Shown one piece after another: positions 6,757 through 8,615 of a stretch of DNA of 8,615 nucleotides. Position numbers and translations under genes: made by a program. Source of the DNA: an uncultured Oscillospiraceae bacterium (GTDB taxonomy: Bacteria > Bacillota > Clostridia > UBA1381). The notes beneath the pieces are model-generated. The model did no database searches and was not told the DNA's origin. It was given only the letters and a program-made list of their open reading frames with translations. The stretch is taken from contig CAMNAT010000064.1 in the NCBI GenBank assembly GCA_946531785.1, forward strand, positions 1 to 8,615. Direction: 5' to 3'. Position 1 is the first letter of the stretch; the number at the start of each line of letters is the position of its first letter.

Positions 6757-8046
6757 ATGGAGCTTAGAATCAGAAAAAGCGAAAAGACAGGCGAAACTCT
6801 GTATTGCGGAAAGCATAGCTCCGGACTTCGCATATTTATTGTTCCAAAGCCCGAGTACAGCGGTTCATATGCGATCTTCGGCACCGATTACGGCTCAGTT
6901 GAATCGGACTTTATCGTGCCCGGTGAAACAGAGGTAACGCATGTGCCGGATGGTATAGCGCATTATCTTGAGCATAAGATGTTCGATCAGCCGGATGGAA
7001 GCAACGTGTTTGACAAGTTCTCAAAATACGGCGGCAGTGCAAACGCGTTCACCTCGTTTAATATCACAGCCTATCTGTTCTCGGCAACCGCAAATTTCGA
7101 GGAAAACCTTGCAACGCTTCTTGACTATGTGCAGAGCCCCTACTATACAGATGAGACTGTGCAGAAGGAGCAGGGGATAATCGGCCAGGAGATACGGATG
7201 TATGATGACACTCCCGGCTGGCAGCTGTTCTTTAATTTCATAAACTGCCTGTATAACAGTCACCCTGTAAAGAAGGAGATAGCCGGAACTGTTGAGAGCA
7301 TAGCAAAAATCACACCGGAGTATTTATATAAATGCTATACGACCTTCTATAACCTTTCAAATATGGCGCTTGTCATAGTCGGCAATGTTGATGTGGACAG
7401 CGCTGTGAAGGTGATAGAGGACGGCATAAAGAACAATGAGCCGTTCACTGAGCCGATAGGACGTGTGCATCCGGATGAGGCGGCGGAGATAGCCGAGCGC
7501 TACCATGAGAGAAAAATGGCTGTTTCGGCGCCTATGTTCATGCTGGGCTGGAAGGATAACGATGTTCCCAAGTCGGGAAGTGAGCTTCTGAAGAAGAATC
7601 TGGAGATCACGATCCTGCTCAGGATGCTGTTCGGCAGAGGATCCGATATATATCAGAAACTCTATAATGAGGGCTTGATAAACAACACCTTTGATACGGA
7701 TTACACAATGCAGAAGGACTATGCGTTTACCACCATAGACGGCGAATCGCCCGACCCGGAAAGGGTATATGATACAATTCTTGATGAAGTAGATAAAGTA
7801 GCAAAAAATGGCTTGTCCGAAACTGATTTTGAGCTTGCAAAAAAGGTGATGTGGGGCAAATATATCCGTTCGCATAATGATATAGAAACATACGCGTCCA
7901 CAATGCTGCAGCTTCAGTTTATGGATATCGATTATTTTAATTTCTATGATGTGTATAAAACGGTGACGTTTGATGATGTCAAGGCTCGGTTCAAGGAGCA
8001 TTTCAGACGCGACAGATCGGCGTTGTCTGTGATCAAACCAATGTAA
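6757..8046 (+). CDS. M16-family zinc metallopeptidase, YmfH-type
   Basis: The 429-residue active partner of the preceding gene. It carries the inverted zinc motif HYLEH (69-73) in GIAHYLEHKMFDQPDGSN. The downstream glutamates E138 and E145 in KEQGIIGQEIRMYDDTPGW have the 7-residue spacing seen in M16 enzymes; E145 is the likely third zinc ligand. GGSANAFTSFNITAYLFS (92-109) is the usual substrate-strand region. M16 peptidases clamp and cut short or unfolded peptides inside a closed chamber built from two halves, so the two genes probably make a heterodimer; the substrate is unknown. The ATG directly follows the TAA of the first gene, with a strong AAGGAGG (6742-6748) inside that gene's end. 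No signal peptide is visible. The gene is followed by a hairpin, and no ymfI-like gene comes next, unlike the Bacillus cluster. Confidence 0.92.
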   Translation: MELRIRKSEKTGETLYCGKHSSGLRIFIVPKPEYSGSYAIFGTDYGSVESDFIVPGETEVTHVPDGIAHYLEHKMFDQPDGSNVFDKFSKYGGSANAFTSFNITAYLFSATANFEENLATLLDYVQSPYYTDETVQKEQGIIGQEIRMYDDTPGWQLFFNFINCLYNSHPVKKEIAGTVESIAKITPEYLYKCYTTFYNLSNMALVIVGNVDVDSAVKVIEDGIKNNEPFTEPIGRVHPDEAAEIAERYHERKMAVSAPMFMLGWKDNDVPKSGSELLKKNLEITILLRMLFGRGSDIYQKLYNEGLINNTFDTDYTMQKDYAFTTIDGESPDPERVYDTILDEVDKVAKNGLSETDFELAKKVMWGKYIRSHNDIETYASTMLQLQFMDIDYFNFYDVYKTVTFDDVKARFKEHFRRDRSALSVIKPM

Positions 8047-8048
8047 AG

Positions 8049-8081
8049 AATGAGAGGACTGTTCAGTACAGTCCTCTCATT
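8049..8081. terminator. Hairpin between convergent genes, probable two-way terminator
   Basis: AATGAGAGGACTGT (8049-8062) pairs perfectly with ACAGTCCTCTCATT (8068-8081) around a five-base loop, TCAGT. It starts three bases after the stop of the M16 gene and ends one base before the stop of the minus-strand gene, which is the expected place for a shared terminator. T-runs are weak: TTTC on the + side and TTCTTT on the minus side. Termination may therefore be inefficient, or the stem may serve mainly to protect the 3' ends. Confidence 0.75.
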
Positions 8082-8558
8082 TCATAAGCAGATCAATTCC
8101 CTTTCTTTATCTCTGGCATAATTCACGGTATAGTATGCGCCGCCGCTGCTGCGGCTGCAGTATACGATACCGTATTTAGCATCATCTACCATCGTCCGGT
8201 TTCTCAGCTGCATACACCCGGGGATATACTTACCGTCGTGTATATATCTGTATTCATCGGCGCGATCCAGTATATCCTGCCATCTTTCGACATCACGCCT
8301 GCCCCACCGTCGCGCCTGATCGGTGCAGGGGAGATAAAGCCGGAGGCGAATATCCGGGAATTCGTTCTTTAGTCGTAATACTGTAAGCGCGGCGAGAGTA
8401 TCAAAGCCGCGCGCGCCTCCGGCAATAAAATCGGTAACTCCATTATTACGGATAAGCAGCTTACAAGCCGCCTCTGTCCTGTGCTCAAGCGCCGGTATAA
8501 GCGCTGAAGCTATAGCTCTGTGTCCTGTGAAAAAACAGGAATGCTCAAAATCAGCCAT
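8082..8558 (-). CDS. SLOG-family protein, DUF1273/YpsA-like
   Basis: A 158-residue protein of the SLOG Rossmann-like superfamily, close to the DUF1273/YpsA type. It shows FFTGHR (9-14), the nucleotide-binding loop AGGARGFDTLAA (46-57), LPCTDQARRW (76-85), RNRTMVDDA (119-127) and a C-terminal SSGGAYYTVNYA (137-148). SLOG proteins are thought to bind nucleotide-derived ligands, and YpsA has been linked to cell division and stress in Bacillus, but no biochemical role is firm. Length is typical for short members. The ATG at 8558 has AGAGGGA (complement of 8564-8570) five bases upstream. The gene stands alone, opposite to the other seven, so it is probably its own transcription unit. Confidence 0.88.
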   Translation of the reverse strand: MADFEHSCFFTGHRAIASALIPALEHRTEAACKLLIRNNGVTDFIAGGARGFDTLAALTVLRLKNEFPDIRLRLYLPCTDQARRWGRRDVERWQDILDRADEYRYIHDGKYIPGCMQLRNRTMVDDAKYGIVYCSRSSGGAYYTVNYARDKERELICL

Positions 8559-8588
8559 AATTATCCCTCTGTAATCTTGATAATAGGT

Positions 8589-8597
8589 ATTTTACCA
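8589..8597 (-). promoter_or_regulatory. Possible extended -10 promoter for the SLOG gene
   Basis: On the minus strand the sequence TGGTAAAAT (complement of 8589-8597) matches an extended -10 element, TGn followed by TAAAAT, one base from TATAAT. It lies about 30 bases before the ATG at 8558. The -35 region would fall at or past the window end, so it cannot be judged. A second candidate, TATTAT (complement of 8581-8586), has no recognisable -35. Confidence 0.3.
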
Positions 8598-8615
8598 TAA
8601 CAAAACCACTATATC

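Noticed and set aside
6968..7180. Plus-strand open frame of 70 codons in another frame
   Set aside because: It is an out-of-frame reading of the HYLEH region of the M16 peptidase, with no independent support.
7357..8001. Long minus-strand open frame of 214 codons opposite the YmfH-type gene
   Set aside because: It lies wholly within a well-recognised M16 gene, shows no family motif, and has a composition typical of an antisense shadow.
1..8558. SLOG-fold proteins at both ends of the window (DprA and the DUF1273 protein) as a linked system
   Set aside because: DprA is in its usual Firmicutes place with topA; the other is convergent and behind a hairpin, so the coincidence needs no functional link.

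Overview
The window looks like a chromosomal housekeeping segment of a spore-forming Firmicute, most likely a gut-type Clostridia/Oscillospiraceae relative. The order dprA-topA-trmFO is a classic Firmicutes arrangement. The folate-dependent TrmFO, a germination protease (Gpr) and a YmfF/YmfH-type M16 pair all fit that group, and Gpr implies endospore formation. The species call is inference. Base composition looks fairly even throughout, and I see no mobile element, tRNA, rRNA or CRISPR array.

Layout: seven genes lie on the + strand and are tightly packed. They are the 3' part of dprA (1-669), topA (694-2787), trmFO (2780-4108, overlapping topA by 8 bases), a small membrane-anchored thioredoxin-fold protein without a CXXC motif (4095-4571, overlapping trmFO by 14 bases), gpr (4627-5472), and a pair of M16-family peptidase-like genes, the first without a zinc motif (5485-6756) and the second with one (6757-8046). 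A perfect 14-bp hairpin (8049-8081) separates this block from a single convergent minus-strand gene of the SLOG/DUF1273 (YpsA-like) family (8082-8558), whose upstream region runs to the window end.

How the genes fit together: dprA, topA and trmFO handle DNA uptake/recombination, supercoiling and tRNA modification. The thioredoxin-like gene is translationally tied to them by overlap. gpr is the odd member, because it is needed only in the forespore and at germination. The only sizeable gap in the + strand block (4572-4626) lies in front of it. That gap holds a sigma-G-like promoter and a two-tier inverted repeat that can fold over the gpr Shine-Dalgarno and start codon. This suggests read-through mRNA from the vegetative genes is poorly translated for gpr, while a short transcript starting inside the repeat would be free. 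This is the most interesting feature of the window, and it is a hypothesis. I did not find a wholly new multi-gene system; most of the window is well-recognised core genome.
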